A DNA stretch of 64,000 nucleotides. Source: Lutjanus erythropterus. Its lineage: Eukaryota; Chordata; Actinopteri; Lutjaniformes; Lutjanidae. Location of the stretch: positions 5,841,837-5,905,836 of the forward strand of contig CM034600.1 of the NCBI GenBank assembly GCA_020091685.1, given 5' to 3'. Shown here piece after piece: positions 45,205 to 57,262 of the stretch. Each line of letters begins with the position of its first letter. Position 1 is the first letter of the stretch. The position numbers and the translations under genes were made by a program. The notes under the pieces are model-generated. The model made no database searches and was not told where the DNA came from. It saw only the letters and a list, made by a program, of their open reading frames with translations.

Positions 45205-46887
45205 GACGCTGCAGCTGCTGGTTCAGACTTCACGCTGACCATGTGGAATCAGGGGTTCCCATTTCTCACCACATTTGAAGCCACATGGTTCTGCTGTCAT
45301 TCGATGATGTGTTTCTTTTAATCTCCCTCTAGTGGTTCTTATCAAAGCTTAGTCTGACTGACAACACAATTGCAATGCTACATAACTTTTAGAGACAGTG
45401 AGTTCACCTAAAAAAGACTAACAAATCACAAGAATTATAACGATACTAGAATTTTATAGACATGACACTGAAAAACGATACTTGATACCTCTTTCAATAT
45501 CATCTCAAAAAGAAACAAGCACAAATTGAGGATAGATTATTTTTTCATCTTTTAATTAACAACCTGAACACAGTGCTGGTGCAGAAAAATTCAGTGAACA
45601 ATAAGTTTTTTGTTATACTGCAAGCCAAACTTCAGACAGGACAATTAAGACTGAACTGAGGTTTTGACTTAGATTATTTTTTTAATAACTTTGGTACTTT
45701 CCAAACTACAATTAATGTATATTGTATCATTTTATATATGGTATTTAAAAAAAATATTGAAGTATCTATACTTTTGTCAGCCAAACAAGGCACACAGTTA
45801 CAACAGAAAGGTAATGTCCGTGTTTAATAGGGTGGTATTTTAATGTCCTTAAGTCAAAGATCAGCAGATTTCAATGGGCTGATGACTGAAGGATTTAGTG
45901 TCTATTTTTATCCACCTACAGCCCACAAACAATGCACCATGTCTACATTTACAAGGATTAAAAAAAGACAGATATTATCAAATGGCCTTGAGTGGCTTAT
46001 GATGATTAAACATGACGCTAAAATCCTCCTTTAAAGCTTTAAAAGGCTCCGTGTGCGTTGCGTGAGACTGAAAACAAAATGATTGTGCGCCCTCTTCTGT
46101 GGAGTCCAGGCACCTCCAGACGTGCTCACAGACGTTAGAAAATCACTTTTTAAGTATTAAATTGAGTATTGCGTCATTGACTTTGAGTTGCACCCACAAT
46201 CACGAGATTAAATGTGATTGTTTTCAGGAGTCCTCACTCTTGTTGTGTCCCACCTTCAGACGGTTATGTAATTAGTGATCTAACCTCACAATTTCACTCA
46301 GATATGGCACCTTATGTGATAACATCATATGACATCGGGGGGCCGCTGGGGTCCACTGCTGCTGCTGTGCCTCATCATGGAAAGAAAAAAAAAAGTTTGG
46401 AAAGAGAGTTTGGAATATCTCGGCTCAGCCAAGTCTTAAGTCATTTGCCCTATGGTAACCCCGCTGCCACCGCCGTGAAACATCAAAAAAGGCTCTGACA
46501 GCACAGCGTCATGCGCTCCTGCTCCTCACTACGCTGCATGAATAATCAGTTATGGGAGTTAACTCGAAATTTGTGGCATGTTTGACACCGCAGGCTGTCA
46601 CAGCGCGTCTGATCACAGAAGACATATTAGTATTAGATTAAACAGATATTAACTTAACAATACAGCAGATGTAATGTGCGTCCCAGTGTGTATTTAAACA
46701 TATTTTTATTGTTGGGGCATCTTTAAACTCGTATATGCGCTGTAGCAGCCAGTGCCTCTCCATGCTCTACGGAGAGCCACGCGTCTCACTGTACTCTACA
46801 ATGAGAGACACAAACAGGCACAAACAAACAAAGACATTTTGGTCTAATATTAAATGAGACCAGCGTCTCTGCTCCTCATGCACTCAC

Positions 46888-47083
46888 CTGTTTATGTGAG
46901 GAATCCAAAATCCCGCTCCTGTGCGCCGTGCGCTCTTTTCTTCAAAGTATCTGTCAGTGCGTAACAGTGCGTAATGGCAATATAACTCCACGACACGCTC
47001 TCTGCATAGCTGCTATACGCCTCCACACACTCTTTCTCTCTCTTTCTCTCACACATACACACACACTTACACTAACACACTAT
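46888..47083 (-). other. klf15: Probable klf15 non-coding exon 1 (5'UTR); 5' limit unknown
   Basis: On the minus strand the segment ends CATAAACAG followed by GTGAGTG (donor GT at 46887-46886), a near-consensus 5' splice site about 2.6 kb upstream of the coding start. Mammalian KLF15 also has a non-coding first exon. The 5' limit is set arbitrarily at the GA-repeat tract (47084-47111). The pairing with the acceptor near 44312 is inferred. A spurious plus-strand reading frame overlaps the region. Confidence 0.5.
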
Positions 47084-47230
47084 CGCTCCCTCTCTCTCTC
47101 TCTCTCTCTCCAGAGGGCTGGTAGTTCGCTTAAGCGTCACATGACCGGAGCTGCTGGGTATGTTGTACCAGGCAAATTAGGGGGGTCGGCTCATGAAGGC
47201 TCGCCTGCTCGGCGCGCCGCAATTGGCTCT
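47084..47230 (-). promoter_or_regulatory. klf15: Candidate klf15 promoter: GA tract, E-box/M-box, CCAAT box
   Basis: Reading on the minus strand toward the gene: AGCCAAT at 47228-47222, GTCATGTGAC at 47145-47136 (CACATG E-box core in an M-box context, as bound by USF and MITF/TFE factors), then a (GA)n tract at 47111-47084. The flank 47145-47280 is relatively GC/CpG-rich for this window, including GGCGCGCCG and GGCCGGCC. No TATA box is evident. Position just upstream of a strong donor fits a promoter, but no start site can be fixed from sequence alone. Confidence 0.45.
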
Positions 47231-47281
47231 CGGTACAGAGAGAGGCCGGCCTCAGGGTCTGGCGTCAATGGAGAGAGGGAG

Positions 47282-48261
47282 TGTGTGTTAGTGTGTGTAT
47301 GTGTGAGTGAGTCAGTGAGTGAGCAGATCATAAAATCACACTCATACCTCTACAGTAACTTCAGAGGACTTTATAGGTCATGCAGTTCTTTTTTACATTG
47401 CCTTGTTTACTTGTTATTTACTTTTAGTTCTTGTATAATATTCCCATCAGGGCTTCCATAGAGTGTGTTCTGTGTGTTATGTGTGACTCATTATAATGCC
47501 CTGTGGTGTAATGTTTATATGTTTCCAAACAGAGTGTACACTGGTTTTCTGTCATCATCATATTAGTCTACAGGAATAAATCATTTTTCATATAATATTT
47601 CCATTCAAAACTCAGTGTGTTTGAGATTTGAAATGTGTGTGTTGATCTTTACAGACTTATATACATTATGACCTGAATCTTCAACAGAGGGTTTTTGAAC
47701 ACTAGGGGGTCCACAGAGTTACAGCAGGGGGCTGCCAAATGATTGTTTGATAACTTTTTTTAATTCTATTTCCAGAAATGAAAAGATGAAAATACTCATC
47801 CCTTGATTTGGTATGATCACAGTACTTGAGTGCCAGATCTAAGTCTACAAGTATTACAATTCGATGCTACGATTTATTGCGATTTGTGTTTGCTCTTTTA
47901 GCAAAGAAAAAAAGGTGAATCATAGACTTCTAGAGACTGTATATCATGATCCATATTTCCAAAAACAATGTACATCACATGTCAGTCAGTCTTTGAGTGT
48001 TATTTTAGCATCATTATTACAATACTGTATATAAAAGTACTAAAGTAAATACTTTTTGAAGTAAAGTTTAGCTTTTCTTGCTCATCAAGCTGGTATCATG
48101 AATAAATAATAAAATAATATGTGAGGCCAAAATGAATATAGCCCTGAAAACTGCACACAACACAATGTGAGCATTTAAATGAACATCCTTCATATATGAA
48201 ATTTAACTTGAAAACTGTTCTTTCATATCTCTGGATGTGACTGCATATAAAAGAAAATAAA
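47282..48261. other. Intergenic, nothing recognised
   Basis: Upstream flank of klf15. It starts with short GTGTGAGTGAG-type repeats (47282-47325) and is otherwise anonymous AT-rich DNA. Confidence 0.5.
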
Positions 48262-49058
48262 TGTAAGCCTCTTTTTCTTATGTTGATGTCTTAACAATGG
48301 CTTTCTTGCTGCAACTCAACCTGTCAAACCTGCAACTCAAAGTCTTCTCTTCACAGTTGAAACTGATACTTGTTTACTATGACCACTATTAAACTGAGCT
48401 TGAAGCTCTTGTCCTGTGAGCCACCTATCACACAAGCTGTTGACTCTCAGAAACTTGTCTTGTGATTCTGTTGTGGCTTTGCGTCTGCCAGACCTCTTCC
48501 TGTCAGAGTTTCCTCCAGTTTCTGAGTGCCTTTTGATGGTGAAGGAAACTGTACTCACACCTTGACTTTCTTTGCTATTTCTCTGTAGGAAAGACCTACT
48601 CTTTTAAGTGTTATGATGGTCTGTCTCTCTTCCATTGTTGCTTTTTCCTCGTCATTTTTTGCAACACACTACTTTCTGCAGTACAATACTGTTCAAATAA
48701 TGCTCATGAGGGTATGGTACCATAGTGTGTTCCAGCACTACTTTTATGCAGACACAGGGGGCTTGTAAGGAATCAGGAAAAGTTGTGACACCTGTAGGAA
48801 CTGGTAGGCTTGATCAACTTCCATTGCTGCAGAACACCTTTCAATTGTTAACCCATGCCTTGTTCCCTGAGACTTTTTGTATAATTCTGAAATGTACATT
48901 ATTTTTCAGTTTTGGGTAGCCTTACCATTTTTTTCACCTCTGGCAGTTCACTGCTCACCTTTGTACCATTTCAAGCTATGCATTGGACTTGAACTGCTTG
49001 AATTTCAATAAAAAAACGGAAAAATTGGGGTGTTCTAAAACTTTTGACCAGTAGTGTA
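48262..49058 (-). pseudogene. Tc1-like transposon fragment with disrupted transposase N-terminus
   Basis: The minus strand carries the transposon's upstream terminal repeat (49058-49027, ACTGGTCAAAAGTTTTAGAA), then a transposase start at 48635 (MEERQTIITLKRVGLSYREI...). A one-base frameshift and stop follow KKVKV. The helix-turn-helix coding resumes (TIKRHSETGGNSDRKRSGRR ... SVSTVKRRL, 48558-48337), and after a second stop residual similarity continues to about 48262. The catalytic DDE part and other terminal repeat are missing. A typical Tc1 transposase is about 340 residues, so only the N-terminal third remains. Confidence 0.85.
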
Positions 49059-49357
49059 TATATAAAACAATCGATTCAGGAATTTAGAAAATGATTCAGG
49101 AGTTGAAAAAAAAAAAAATCAAGATACTTAAGATAACTTCTCCCAGCCCTATTCAGGCTGAAAAATTACTGAAAATTATTGAAAATCCCCTGAAAGCACA
49201 TCAGGACAGCTCTCAAAACCTGTGGATACCCAAACTGGGCCTTCATCTAAACCAACAAAAGAAACAGGTCTGAGAGACTAGAAAACAACATCAAAAGGAA
49301 AAACATTGTTATTCCTTACATTCTGAAAAACTCAGGAGGTCTTTTAACAAACATCAC

Positions 49358-50090
49358 ATCCCTGTCCATTTCAAGCCCAGCAACACCCTGAGGCAAAAAC
49401 TTGTCCACCCCAAGGACAGAACACCCAGACACAAGCTGGAGAATGTAGTGTATGCTGTCCAGTGTAGTGAGGAGTGCACAGACCTGTACACTGGGGAGAC
49501 AAAACAACCGCTGAATAGGCGCATGGCACAACACAGGAGAGCCAGTTCCTCAGGTCAGGACTCAGCAGTCCATCTACATCTGAAAGCTACAGGACACTGC
49601 TTTGAAGATGACAATGTCCGTATTTTGGCCAGGGAAGACAGATGGTTTGAGAGAGGAGTGAAAGAGGCCATTTTTGTTAACCTGCAACGGCCATCTCTCA
49701 ACAGAGGAGGAGGTCTAAGACACAATTTATCTGCCACTTACAATGCAGTCTTAAGATCACTGCCCAGGCAGCTGGATACCCACCTGAAATCATGTCCAAT
49801 GAGTCACATGATAGCAGAGTCCTTAACGACTCCCATTCACACCTCCTTCCAGGTGACCCTCAAGAGTCACACAATGGAGGGGCGGGCTTGTGAGTCACAT
49901 GCTCCTGTAGGTGTTAACGACCAAACTTAGTTTTAATACCTGAACTCCCAAACCAGTCAGTCAGAACTGAAGAAGCTTCCTGGATGAGAGGCGAAACGTC
50001 TTCAAGAACTCTATCAAGTCCAGTTGCCTACTACAAACCTTGATACGAATACCATGACCTGGATGACTGAGAATATTCACAGACAAGACG
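49358..50090 (+). pseudogene. Penelope-like retroelement 3' end: GIY-YIG endonuclease domain and tail
   Basis: A plus-strand frame open from about 49358 to 49930 encodes HFKPSNTLRQKLVHPKDRTP, then a GIY-YIG-type nuclease: VVYAVQC with a Cys pair, LYTGETKQPLNRRMAQHRR, a GHCF segment, and the downstream acidic block KEAIFVNLQRPSLNRG. Penelope-like elements place such a domain after their reverse transcriptase; here no RT is present, so the copy is 5'-truncated. The tail (49969-50090, GAAGAAGCTTCCTGGATGAG ... CATGACCTGGATGACTGAGA) matches the 3' end I associate with fish Penelope/Neptune elements. The nuclease frame itself is intact. Confidence 0.85.
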
Positions 50091-50470
50091 AAAAAGATGA
50101 AACACAATGAAATAGAAGAAACAAGATGTAAAAATGACTTAACAAGATGAGAAAGATGTAACAGGAAAAAATTATGTAGCAAGAGAAAAAAGATGTGAAG
50201 CCAAAAAAGTATGAAACAAGGTTAAAAAAGATGTAATGCCAAAGATTTATGTAACAAGATGAAGAAGACGTAACACAATGAAGAAGACGTAACAAGAGAT
50301 AAAAATTGCATAACAAGATGAGAAAGACGCAACAATGAAAATTTATGTATCGAGAAAAAAAGACGTAATGCCGAAAAGTTATGTAACAAGACGAGAAATG
50401 ACATAAGAAGATGAAAAATTTTGTAACAAGACAAAAAAAATGTAACAACGAAAATGACGTAAAAGAGGGA
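50091..50470 (-). repeat. Degenerate purine-rich minisatellite (AAGATGTAACAAGATGA-type)
   Basis: Repeated AACAAGATGA, AAGATGTAAC and AAGACGTAAC words with variable spacing. It begins immediately after the Penelope-like tail. The reverse-complement motif dominates 62625-63360. Hydrophobic minus-strand reading frames arise from the composition. Confidence 0.8.
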
Positions 50471-50639
50471 GAATGGACCACGGTGAAAAGGTGATGTTCA
50501 GTAAGCTGTTTACATTTTCTGTTTCGTCCTTCTGTATCAACCACGGCGACCATGAGCTGAACAGCATTGAACATCCCTGCATTACGGTCTTTAAGCTGCT
50601 AAGATACATGTAACAGGATGTTCCTGGAGGAAAAATAGG

Positions 50640-51090
50640 GGCTTAAATATCAGCGTTTTAGTTCATAAGAGTCCTTCTGCTGCCTAGAAAGCACACTGAG
50701 CTTGTTGCCTGTTGCACACGAGCTCGTCTGAATAGGTGGCTGAGCGACTGAGTGAATGAGGGAGCCATTGAGTAGGTAAGTGAGTGTGTTTACATGCCTC
50801 CTAATAACATCAGTAATAGAAGTTTTGCTTTCACTCCAGCTGAGCAGACCTCATATAAACAGCTCCGCTGGGCTGGAGTAACTTTACTGGCTCCAACCTA
50901 ATTTGATTTGCCTGCCTAGGTTAGATTACCTTTCAGTGTGTTTGGATAAATGATCCACTTTCAGCCTGCTTGTAAACATCAGGAGTGTTTCAGTGTGTAC
51001 TTGTATACAGTAGAGAGTCGCTGGTTATTATGCTGTAAAAGGATACACAATGTCACACTGAGGAGGTCTGTTTAGCATAAGACTCAGACT
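50640..51090. other. Intergenic, nothing recognised
   Basis: Anonymous sequence with short TGAGTGA-type repeats at 50730-50790. Confidence 0.5.
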
Positions 51091-51096
51091 GAATAC

Positions 51097-51197
51097 TACT
51101 GCTGCCACTGCTACTACTATTGTTACTGATACTGCTACTGCTACTACTACAACTGCTACTGCTGCCACTGCTACTACCAAGACGACTACAACTGCTA
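51097..51197 (+). repeat. (CTA/CTG)n trinucleotide tract
   Basis: Imperfect ACTGCTACT-type repeats; a second imperfect tract lies at 51645-51790. They flank the family B element at 51211-51648. Confidence 0.85.
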
Positions 51198-51210
51198 GTG
51201 CGGCCTCAAC

Positions 51211-51648
51211 CAGTGGTGGAGGAAGTATTCAGATCCTATACTGAAGTAAAAGTACTAATACCACACTAAAAATGCACTATTTTACAAGTAAAAGCAACAT
51301 TTACAGCAAATTTTCACTTTTGTGAGGCTGGAACTATGAAATGTTTTTACATGAAAAAAAAAAAAGAAATACAGTCGTCAAAATAGTTGCCAATTAATTT
51401 TCTGTCATTCAGCCAATCATTTCAGCTCCATTTTAATCTTTGATTTTAACAAAACATCACATTTTTATCAGCTCTTCATATGTTTAGTAATAATCTTGAT
51501 TGGTAAAGTAACTAGTAACTGAAGCTCTCAGATGAATGTAGTGAAGTAAAAAGTACAATCTTTGACTCTAGGATGTAGTGGAGTAATTCTGTACTTAGTT
51601 ACAGTACTTGAGAGTACTGCACAGTATTTGGTTACATTCTGCCTACAG
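51211..51648 (+). repeat. Family B dispersed element (GTGGTGGAGGAAGTATTCAGATC)
   Basis: Starts CAGTGGTGGAGGAAGTATTC, with TGAAGTAAAAGTACTAATAC and TTTTACAAGTAAAAGC. Later GATGTAGTGGAGTAA and GTACTTGAGAGTACTGCAC. A very common teleost repeat by recollection; related fragments are at 9754-9925 and 62477-62612. Confidence 0.75.
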
Positions 51649-52129
51649 CTTCTGCTACTACTGCAACTTCTATTACTGCTGCTGCAAAAAGTACCCTGAC
51701 AATTAGTATACTACAGTTATTACTGATACTGGTAGTACTACAACAACTACTACTACTATAGCTACTACAACTGGATTTACTTCTTCTGCTGCTGCGACAA
51801 TTAACACAACTATAAGATGAGTAATGTTACTAAAATTGTTCCTGCTACAAATTCTACTGTTACTGCTACACATGGATGGGAGGGTTCCTTTAAAAAATGT
51901 AATCTGATACAATAATTTGATTATTTGTTAAATATATAGATTTGTGAAGTGTTGTAATGTGTGGTAGTATATCATTTTTATTTTAAAATCATTTTAAAAT
52001 TGTAATCCTGCAAATAATCCCCATTTTTACTAAATGTATCTGGAATATAATAACATGTTTGACACATGAACGTGGCTCTAAGATAAAGCTCCACAGTGAA
52101 GATTTAGGTTAAAAACATGGTGTCTTTCA

Positions 52130-52347
52130 GGTCAGTTTGTCTGGGCTTCAGGAGACCTGGATTACACCAGACGAGCAGTATGGAGGCATTTTATGTTTTT
52201 TTTTTTTTTTCCCCCATTTGAAAACTCGCCACATGCACTTGTTTCGGAGATTCTGTGATGCTGTTCTGCTGTGAAACTCAGCAGCGTGAAGTGTGAGGGC
52301 GAATAGATAATGATAGAATTTTAATTTTTGGGTGGACTGTCCCTTTA
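52130..52347 (+). repeat. MITE-like repeat, family C, second copy
   Basis: TTACACCAGACGAGCAGTAT through CTGTTCTGCTGTGAAACTCA to TTGGGTGGACTGTCCCTTTAA, parallel to 10406-10672. The 5' end is not delimited. Confidence 0.65.
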
Positions 52348-55300
52348 AGTAGTTATGTAATAAATGAAAAAAAGAGAGAAGTTAAAACACATCTTTTATC
52401 TTACCTCCAAACACAGAAAGTCGTTGGGTTGTTCGACCGTCTGACAAATAGATCTGAGTTCTGAGTCTCATGGTGCCTTCACTGTCACTCTGTCATGACT
52501 TCCTGGGATGCACGAAAAAGACAGAGCCATCATTAATTTCATTAGTAACACCTGTGCTTCATCAACTATGACACGTCAGCCGGCCTGCTGTGAGAAAAGG
52601 CCCATATCAGTCTGACTCCTACTACTGCAACTACATCCAGTAAAAACCTAATGTGATTTTGTCAGCGATAACACTCTGAGTTGAAACGTTTTTTCATCTT
52701 GATGCTTTTGCCCCCTCCACCCCCCACAAATGAAATGGACCATGGCTCATTTACCAAAGCCTCTCTGAGTCGATACTGACCTGAAATCAGACAGGGTTCC
52801 TGTAAGGTTGCCGGTTACAAAGTGCTCAAAGAGAAGCAGGGCAGCTGCTGCTCACTGCATCCAGTCAACACGTCTCTGTTTCCCCACACAGATCACATCT
52901 TTGCTCATATCAATAGTCAGCTTGTTAGATATTTTAGGAAGTCCTGGTATCTCGTTAGGCCAAGCTCTACAGGAGTCGTCCCTGTGGCCAATTTTAGATC
53001 CCGAGATATATATTTTCAGTCTAATTTGATGTTATATTTGAGGAAATGCAGGGCTCAAAGTGATTACTCACTAACAGAGTCTCATGAAGTCCACAGAGGT
53101 TCTTTTCTCTGCCCCACAAGCTAATTGGTTGCGGCTGCTCTATTCAAACTCACAAACACCTACATATTATGTAAGCCCCAGATGGACCTAATGAATCAAA
53201 TTGATTTATTTCCTCTGGTAATGCTTGCAACGTGCCAAAAGTGAAATGGGGAAAACGTGTGCTTCTTTGGTGCATTTCTTCAAGGTTCTAACAATTCCAG
53301 ATAATACACTGAACAAAGCCGGCGCTCTCACCAAGAAGCAGATACCTGTACTACAATCTTTAGTTGAATCAACCAGTCTTTTCTTATTAACTTAATGTAA
53401 ATATACAAATTTTATCAGTTCAAGTTAATTAATCTTAACAGTTTGAGTATTTAATTTCAGAATACTTCAGAACTCCTAAACATGAGTTCTTGTAACTTTC
53501 TAACTTTTGTCTTCTTACTTGAAATCATAAGTTGAATGAACATACTGCAACCATGAAATTAACTTTCTAAAGAAATGTAGTTTGAGGCTTATAGTTTGAA
53601 GAAAACATATATGATGAAAACTGTGTAAAAGCTGTGTGTCAGTCATGTGTCGCACTTTAAGATAAGTCAAGGATGCTTGTTTTTAAGATAATCCGCCATT
53701 GAAGAGATACCTCGTCAACTGCTGTTTTCATATGAATGCTGTGTGACGCTGACAAAAATTTGTCTCTCAAAGAGGAAGGGGACCGCTGGAATTGGGCAGC
53801 AGAAGAAGACGGTGGTGTTATCTAGAACGAAAACATCGGTGCTCAGCTGCAGATCGGTGGGTTACAGAGCATCATTCGGCCACAGAGCCCCAGCACAGAG
53901 CTGGGCTGCTCGCGCTGCTGCCTGGACAGAGGGCGCTGTTGGACAGTGTTTTGGGCGGGACACACACACACACACACACACCCCTAATGTTTACCACATT
54001 GGTGACAGTGATGTCACACATGTCATATGAAGTGATAAAAATCCCAAAATAAAAACTTGAGGTCAATATTCTGCTTAGTCTTAGTTAAGAATTTGTTTTG
54101 AATGATTACAAAATTACCTAAAATCTTTCTTTAATTTCAGTCAATTTAAAATTTTAAGGCAGCTTGGACAGTAACTTTTTTAAGTTAAAATGAAAAGTTT
54201 TATAATGTCGGCGGTATGGGCTTCTTGGCAATTTTGAACAAGCTAGTTATCAAGAACAGGGAACCTAAACTTGAATCAAAAATATACATATAGTTGTGAA
54301 ATGTTTGTGATTTTTTGTGACTGAGTCTTTGTTGTGATCCCGCACTGGAGATTTTAGAGTACACACAGATTTGTTTACCCCTACTAAACTGTTTGTAACC
54401 CTGGGTAGAGAGTGTTCAGCCTCACCAGCTGACCCAGACCCCTGCAGCTCTAAACTCTGCCATGTAAACAGGAAGTCGCAGCAGTTCACTGGGTGAATGG
54501 AGCGAGTCTGTGGCTGAATTTACACTGCTGTGACGTTGGCCTCCACCAGCAAAAACATGTATGTTACGGTTAATTCCCCAGTCAGTGCACCTGACCAAGG
54601 CTCTGGCTTAACACTGGAGCTGCTCAGTATCTACCCACTACTCCTTATAATTATGGCTTGATTCTATTGGGCACAGCAACGTTGTGTTTTCACGCTCTGC
54701 TACGCTACAAAAACAGACAGTCTATTTCTGATGGATGCTGCTCCAATCTCACCAGAGCAGATTGACCGGGCAGGAAGTCAGACACAGAAAAACCAGAGAG
54801 AATCCAATCAATTTTCAAAATAAAAGACTTTATGCAGATTTGTGATCATAAACACAAACAATTTAACCATGTAGCCTGCTGGAAGCACAAAGAGCAAGGA
54901 GAGGGGACCAAATCAAGTAATTCAGTGCAAGTCAACATAATCAGGTTGGCAAAACACACCGCTGACGACACACTTCTGAAATGCTGCTGGAGGGACCTGC
55001 ATCCACGTGGACAGACCAGAACCATGGTGCACATGTGCCTGTGCCCAGTGGAATCAATGAGTTAGGATGGGTTAAATGTAGAAACTGAATTTATCTAAGA
55101 GGATCAAAAAAGGAAGGGGTTTTTCATTGTGAAATGATCAGATCCACTGTAAAAATGTAACTGTTGAGAAAACTTTTAAAAAAAAGTATAACAACCAGCT
55201 GCAACGACTTTTTGAGTTCAGTCAACTAAGGACTAATTTGTTGTCAACTTAGATTGAGAATTTCACTCAAAGTGTCATCTATTGTCCAACTTTAAAAATT

Positions 55301-56170
55301 ACTATTGCCATCCACTCGTGCACTTCAGTTCGCTCAAAGTGCTATCATAAGTTTTAAAAGTTGAAGTTTCAAAATAAAACTCCAAAAAGCTGGAAACATT
55401 GCTATTTGTAATAAGTAAAGGAACTTTGTTTCAAAAATTTTTAACACCAAAATTCAGTTGTTGTATTTGCTGAGAAAAAAAGTGTTATAACCATCTCCCC
55501 TACTTCATTTTCAATTGAGTTTGATTAATTAGTTATTTATATTTTAATGTTGAGAAACTGGAAAATCAAGACGACTTGTGAAGTTTCATTGACAGAGACA
55601 ATTATAGTCGCTAAGCAACCAAGATGCATCTCCAACTGTGCAAAAAGTGAGAATATAACAGTGCCAATTTCTGTCAGGTCAATATGGCTGCCTAGGAGTG
55701 AAACAGGCAAAAATTATCACATTTTCTTTAACTTTTCTGTACTTTATATAAAAATCATTTTAAATGAAAATGCAGACACTTTTAGCAAAAGTCAGATACC
55801 AGCAGAACTGGAAACTGTATTCTAATACATTGAAAACTTACATCAACAGTTTATCAAGTGTAATAATTGAAGTTTAGTACATGAGTAGATCTGAATAGTA
55901 ATGTTCAGTTTGAAAATCCTCAGATAGTGCTTGGCGTGAACTTAGCCCTTGGTTGTGTAAACTCTAAAAGGCTTTGTAGGTGGTTGCTTTACTTTTTAAA
56001 ATTTTCTCAATGTCTCTTCTTTTTGTCTTTTTTTTAAACAGTGTTTGTGTCACAGCAGGGGGGAGACGTTGCTCCAGCTGTGACCTGTTCTGTTTTGTTT
56101 TTGTGGTAGATTACATTGATAACAGGACACTTCACCCTTTGCCTAAAATTACTGTTTTTCTCAAATACCC
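52348..56170. other. Intergenic; microsatellite and possible old repeats
   Basis: Holds (AC)11 at 53960-53981, the shared fragment at 54010-54085, and AT-rich, weakly repetitive stretches at 53330-53590 and 55145-55560 (the latter starts with CACTGTAAAAATG like the foldback at 30411). 53750-53960 is more GC-rich but no exon is recognised. Confidence 0.5.
54010..54085 (+). repeat. Dispersed repeat fragment shared with 29148-29225
   Basis: Same ATGTCACACATGTCATATGA core, followed by an A-rich stretch with AAAATAAAAAC and ATTCTGCTTAG. Confidence 0.6.

Positions 56171-56171
<1 letters not shown>

Positions 56172-56228
<57 letters not shown>
56172..56228 (+). repeat. (AC)28 microsatellite
   Basis: Uninterrupted AC dinucleotides over 57 bases. 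A C12 run follows at 56377-56388. Confidence 0.97.
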
Positions 56229-56229
<1 letters not shown>

Positions 56230-56388
56230 CTATTTTCAAACACTCTCCTGAGATGCTCACAGTACCAACAAGCAACGTGAAATATTTGTAGAAAAAAAAA
56301 CAGCTTGTTTTTGGGAACAAAGATTCCCTCCGAGAATTACGCAAGTTTTTAATAAAGCACAACCTCAACCTTTCCACCCCCCCCCCCA

Positions 56389-57164
56389 ACCAATCACTGC
56401 TACTGCCACCAACACAAACACTCGCACTCCACAAACACCCTCCTGAGTCTAATGCACTTCTTAGACAGCTTAGTTGGCTTTTAGTTACACTGGCAAGTCT
56501 CATCCTATTTGATGGATTAAGTGTCCTTGCCTGTTGCCTACATACTGTACTAACTCACATTCAGAGGTATAGACTCATTCATACAGAGACACAGTGTAGC
56601 AAAGAACCTGTGTAGACTCTTACTTTGTGCACTTCTGCAAACTGAACCTGAATAATGTCTGTGTGGGAGTTTAAACTTTTTAAAGCAGAGTGTGAATACA
56701 CAGCTTAGATGGATCATTAACTACACACACTAGAAATTAAAGTGTAGAAATTCCACTGATATCCATTATTAACATTAAATCACAGCACTGTGAGGAAAAA
56801 TGTAAACACATCTACAGTATATCATTCTAACATAACACTGTCTGCATGCTTCATACATGAAGACGAACTTGGACAAGAACCACAGAGATTACATTTATGT
56901 TATATTGCTCATATTTTAAAGTTGTTTACATTTTATAAGACAAAAGGTTTGTAGGATGAGAATCAGCAAGCGTTCTGGTGTACGAAGCTAAGCAATGAAC
57001 TGCTGTGGACTAATTTTAGCTGCCGAAAGTAAAGGGCCATCTAAAAGAATCAATTTACGTTAAACTGTACGTTGTATTTTAAAAAAATCACTGCTTTAAG
57101 ATACAGTCAGGCAGCCTTTTCTAATAGGAAGTCATCATTATAAAAGCGAAATACTGCAGTCCAA
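56389..57164. other. Intergenic, nothing recognised
   Basis: Anonymous AT-rich sequence. Confidence 0.55.
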
Positions 57165-57262
57165 ACCAGCCAGACTCCATTGGCAAAAACAGTGATTTTG
57201 TCTCACAGAACATGGGACTTGCTTGTCTGCCACCACCTCCATTGGTTAGTTACTATTATTAT
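57165..57262 (+). repeat. Dispersed repeat (CCAGACTCCATTGGCAAAAAC), copy 1
   Basis: CAGACTCCATTGGCAAAAAC, TCTCACAGAACATGGGACTT and CCACCTCCATTGGTTAG. The first two blocks recur at 60917-61000. Confidence 0.65.

Larger units (their letters stand above)
44309..46887 (-). other. klf15: Probable klf15 intron 1 / 5' region
   Basis: Between the candidate exon 1 donor and the exon 2 acceptor. It contains a four-fold 10-bp tandem repeat at 44801-44840 and a (GT)n microsatellite at 45178-45204. The 46.2-46.6 kb part is somewhat more GC-rich. No additional exon is recognised. Confidence 0.45.

Noticed and set aside
46928-47461. 177-codon plus-strand frame over the klf15 promoter
   Set aside because: Includes Ser/Leu/Thr runs from CT and AC microsatellites; the minus-strand promoter interpretation explains the region better.
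50077-50574. 165-codon minus-strand hydrophobic frame
   Set aside because: Same compositional artefact, from the reverse-complement minisatellite.
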